Of a stretch of DNA of 64,000 bases, positions 61,833 through 64,000 are shown piece by piece. How positions within the stretch are numbered: the stretch's first letter is position 1; the number at the start of each line of letters is the position of its first letter. Source of the stretch: Acinetobacter johnsonii CIP 64.6 (lineage in GTDB: Bacteria; Pseudomonadota; Gammaproteobacteria; Pseudomonadales; Moraxellaceae). A program made the translations under genes and the position numbers. The stretch spans positions 907,918 to 971,917 of the forward strand of contig NZ_KB849235.1 of assembly GCF_000368045.1 (NCBI RefSeq), given 5' to 3'. The notes under the pieces are model-generated. The model made no database searches and was not told where the DNA came from. It was given only the letters and a program-made list of their open reading frames with translations.

Positions 61833-63086
61833 ATGAAACTGAGCTCTTCACTAGAAGCAGATTGGTCTACCCCTCAACAGCCGATTCCACAGACCATCAG
61901 CCAAGGTACAGTTGAATATAAAAGAGCGGGCATGGCGCTGTTTTTGTTGGGCTTTGCCAGTTTTTCACTGATCTATTGCGTACAACCCTTACTGCCCAAC
62001 TTAAGTCAGAGTTTCCATATTGCACCCAGTGCAAGTGCTTTAGCACTGTCCTTAACCACAGGCTTTTTGGCTATGTCGATCGTGCTATCCAGTGCCTTTT
62101 CACAAACATTGGGCAGAAAAGGTCTGATGTTTTTCTCTATGCTTTTGGCTTCTATACTCAATGTGGTATGCGCGGTTTCACCGAGTTGGCATGTGCTCAT
62201 GGTTTCAAGAAGCTTAGAGGGTTTTGTTCTAGGTGGAGTTCCCGCTGTTGCAATGGCTTGGATTGCAGAAGAAATTAGTCCCAAAAACCTAAGTAAAACC
62301 ATGGGGCTATATATTGCAGGCACAGCATTTGGCGGCATGATGGGACGTGTTGGCATGGGCATTTTGACCGAGTTTTTCTCATGGCGTATTTCCATGGCCA
62401 TTCTCGGCGTCATCTGTCTGTTCTGTGCATTGGTTTTTTTGAAACTCTTACCCAATTCACGAAATTTCATTGCCCAGCAAAGTATTTCTTTTAAGTTCCA
62501 TCTACATGCATGGTATGCACACTTAAGTCATACACGGCTGTTAAAAATCTATGGGATTGGCTTTTTACTCACCAGTGTATTTGTCACACTGTTTAACTAT
62601 GTGACCTTCAGACTGTTTGCAGCACCGTATCATTTAAGCCAAACCCAGATTAGCCTCATTTTTTTATCTTATAGTTTGGGTATTATTTCCTCTTCGATTG
62701 CAGGCAATATTGCAGACCGAATAGGCAAAAAGCAGGTGATGATCTTAGGCTTTTTGTGCATGCTCTTAGGCGTGCTACTCACCCTTTCTGCCTCGTTGCT
62801 TTTGATTATTCTCGGTATTGGCTGTGTGACCACCGGCTTTTTCATTGCCCATGCCATTGCCAGCAGTCGTGTTGGAGAACTTGCAATATCCAATAAAGGT
62901 CATGCCACTTCTTTATATTTGCTTTTCTATTATTTAGGTTCAAGCATTGTAGGTGCTTATGGTGGAAATATCTGGCAAAGCCATGGCTGGAATGGCATCG
63001 TTATATTAAATATTTTTCTGATTCTAATTGCACTCATCGTTATTTTTTCAATAAAACCGCTTCATTCTCCATCTGTTACCCATTAG
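61833..63086 (+). CDS. MFS transporter, YnfM-like
   Basis: A 417-residue, 12-helix major facilitator. It follows E. coli YnfM closely: LLGFASFSLIYCVQPLLPNL near residue 38, GRKGLMFFSMLLAS in loop 2-3, GGMMGRVGMGILTEFFSWRI near 170, LTSVFVTLFNYVTFRLFAAP near 250, and YYLGSSIVGAYGGNIWQSHG near 375. Probably an exporter of small hydrophilic compounds. It is divergent from a LysR gene and 13 bp upstream of the broken cyclotransferase-like gene, so they once shared a transcript. Confidence 0.88.
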   Translation: MKLSSSLEADWSTPQQPIPQTISQGTVEYKRAGMALFLLGFASFSLIYCVQPLLPNLSQSFHIAPSASALALSLTTGFLAMSIVLSSAFSQTLGRKGLMFFSMLLASILNVVCAVSPSWHVLMVSRSLEGFVLGGVPAVAMAWIAEEISPKNLSKTMGLYIAGTAFGGMMGRVGMGILTEFFSWRISMAILGVICLFCALVFLKLLPNSRNFIAQQSISFKFHLHAWYAHLSHTRLLKIYGIGFLLTSVFVTLFNYVTFRLFAAPYHLSQTQISLIFLSYSLGIISSSIAGNIADRIGKKQVMILGFLCMLLGVLLTLSASLLLIILGIGCVTTGFFIAHAIASSRVGELAISNKGHATSLYLLFYYLGSSIVGAYGGNIWQSHGWNGIVILNIFLILIALIVIFSIKPLHSPSVTH

Positions 63087-63099
63087 GAACATTTACATC

Positions 63100-63434
63100 A
63101 TGCAACAACACTTATTTGTCTACGGTACTTTAGCGCCAAACAAACCTAATGCTCATATTTTAGAAGCGCTTGCCGGTACATGGAACAAAGGCTCTGTGAA
63201 AGGTTTGCTTAAGGAAGCGGGTTGGGGTGCAGAACTTGGTTTTCCTGGGCTGATGCTGGGCCCAGATGGACCAACTGTTGATGGATATATATTTAGTTCA
63301 GAGCAATTAATACGCTGTGGAACAGCTTGGATGAATTTGAAGGAAGTGAATATCAGCGTGTTTTAACTGAAGTCACTTTAGAAAATGGACAAATACAACA
63401 GGCTTATGTTTATGCGTTAAACCCAAATACATAA
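63100..63434 (+). pseudogene. gamma-glutamylcyclotransferase-like (AIG2) gene, frameshifted
   Basis: A small protein of the AIG2/gamma-glutamylcyclotransferase fold: FVYGTLAPNKPNAHIL at the start and WNKGSVKGLL near residue 30. The frame given from 63100 leaves the family after SSEQL, near 63307-63310. Shifting by one base restores it: NTLWNSLDEFEGSEYQRVLT followed by EVTLENGQIQQAYVYALNPN and TAA at 63432-63434, about 111 codons in all. A missing A in the run TTAATAC explains it. Probably inactive, or a sequencing error. Confidence 0.82.
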
Positions 63435-63652
63435 AAAGCATGACATCATATCGTTAGCGTATAAAGGTTGTGCATACATCGAAAACTTATGCGGTATTTG
63501 AATGTTATTCCTAATATTCAAGTACCGCTAATTTTTGAATCCTTGATATGCATTATCAAACTCATGCAAAGTTCTGTTTTTCTAACCATGCCTGCAATCC
63601 AGACCAACTGAACCGTACCAGGTTTGTCGGAGAGTCAATATTCTGAGAGACT

Positions 63653-63976
63653 ATGCCGATGACAAAATTAAAATATACCCCTGAAATCAGAGAAAGAGCG
63701 GTTCAATTACTAATTGAATCTGAAAAAGATTATCCTTCTACTTGGGCAGCAATCACAGCTATTGCTCCTAAAATCGGTTGTACTCCTGAAACATTGCGTG
63801 TTTGGTATTTAAAGCATCTGGATCAACTAAATCCTGCCAAAGTACAACAGATATCTGACCAAGAAAAAATGAAGCAAATGGAACGTGAAATTAAAGAATT
63901 AAAACGTGCCAATGAAATTCTACGCAAAGCAGCCGCTTTTTTCGCCCAGTCGGAGCTCGACCGCCCACACAAATAA
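63653..63976 (+). CDS. IS3-family transposase OrfA
   Basis: A 107-residue OrfA: helix-turn-helix (about 5-60; YTPEIRERAVQLLIESEKDY, ITAIAPKIGCTPETLRVWYL) and a leucine-zipper-like coiled coil (70-95; MKQMEREIKELKRANEILRK) used for multimerisation. The end, KAAAFFAQSELD, overlaps a slippery T TTT TTC heptamer, from which orfB is read in the -1 frame. The stop TAA at 63974-63976 ends the unshifted product. Confidence 0.9.
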   Translation: MPMTKLKYTPEIRERAVQLLIESEKDYPSTWAAITAIAPKIGCTPETLRVWYLKHLDQLNPAKVQQISDQEKMKQMEREIKELKRANEILRKAAAFFAQSELDRPHK

Positions 63977-64000
63977 TGGTGGATTTTATCCATAACAATA
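63937..64000 (+). other. -1 ribosomal frameshift site and start of OrfB (partial)
   Basis: The heptamer T TTT TTC at 63937-63943, in the correct phase of orfA (GCT TTT TTC), allows slippage by -1. From there the -1 frame is open to the window end and passes through ATG GTG GAT TTT ATC (MVDFI), which resembles the usual start of the IS3 OrfB integrase domain. OrfB is cut by the window end. Confidence 0.7.

Larger units (their letters stand above)
63609..64000 (+). mobile_element. IS3-family element, left end (runs off window)
   Basis: The left inverted repeat begins TGAACCGTACCAGGTTTGTC at 63609, characteristic of the IS51 group of IS3 elements, and is followed by orfA and the beginning of orfB. 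The right end lies outside the window. It is inserted about 175 bp behind the broken cyclotransferase-like gene. Confidence 0.85.

Noticed and set aside
72..64000. Composite transposon bounded by the IS30 element and the IS3 element at the window edges
   Set aside because: The two elements belong to different families with different ends, so they cannot form a composite transposon; the genes between are typical chromosomal catabolic loci.
1..64000. CRISPR array, tRNA or rRNA genes
   Set aside because: No regularly spaced direct repeats with unique spacers and no tRNA/rRNA-like sequences were recognised on either strand by eye.

Overview
The window looks like a chromosomal segment of an Acinetobacter species or close relative. 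The main evidence is one minus-strand operon with the gene order known from Acinetobacter baylyi ADP1: pcaI-J-F-B-D-K-C-H-G followed by quiB-C-X-A, with the IclR-type regulator gene pcaU divergent at its head. The AT-leaning base composition and the many catabolic modules with their own regulators also fit. No rRNA, tRNA or CRISPR array was seen.

Layout. 72-1148: an IS30-family insertion sequence. 1.5-6.8 kb: ketone-body use, with 3-hydroxybutyrate dehydrogenase, a GntP-type permease broken by one in-frame stop, a LysR regulator and a two-subunit 3-oxoacid CoA-transferase. 7.1-25.5 kb: protocatechuate/quinate region. Periplasmic QuiA, QuiB and QuiC turn quinate and shikimate into protocatechuate; PcaHG, B, C, D, IJ and F take this to succinyl-CoA and acetyl-CoA; PcaU senses the pathway through a three-repeat operator. 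Just beyond quiA, after a terminator, lies a TonB-dependent receptor closely resembling the PQQ transporter PqqU/YncD, which would feed the PQQ-dependent QuiA. 25.6-28.4 kb: periplasmic broad-specificity amino-acid racemase and a CycA-type D-amino-acid permease.

28.8-36.8 kb: arginine succinyltransferase pathway (astCADBE) behind an NAD-type glutamate dehydrogenase, with a divergent Lrp/AsnC regulator. 36.9-39.1 kb: a small foreign, AT-rich patch with two IS5-family remnants, an unknown 120-residue protein and a 27-bp tandem repeat. 39.2-45.9 kb: GABA use (gabT, gabD, gabP) with a MocR/GabR regulator; the same two-box 33-bp motif occurs upstream of gabT, at the gabR start and upstream of gabP. 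46.2-49.5 kb: a FecA-like siderophore receptor and a broken alpha/beta hydrolase. 50.0-52.7 kb: bd-type (CIO-like) quinol oxidase with a 40-residue third subunit and a possible 30-codon leader.

52.7-63.4 kb: a second MocR regulator; an operon of sulfite/nitrite reductase, CidA/LrgA-like, LrgB-like and an internally duplicated membrane protein; an unknown 273-residue protein; an Lrp/DMT-exporter pair; a LysR/MFS pair resembling YnfL/YnfM; and a frameshifted gamma-glutamylcyclotransferase-like gene. From 63,609 to the window end: the left part of an IS3-family element with a -1 frameshift signal. Several genes carry single-base lesions; these could be real decay or sequencing errors.
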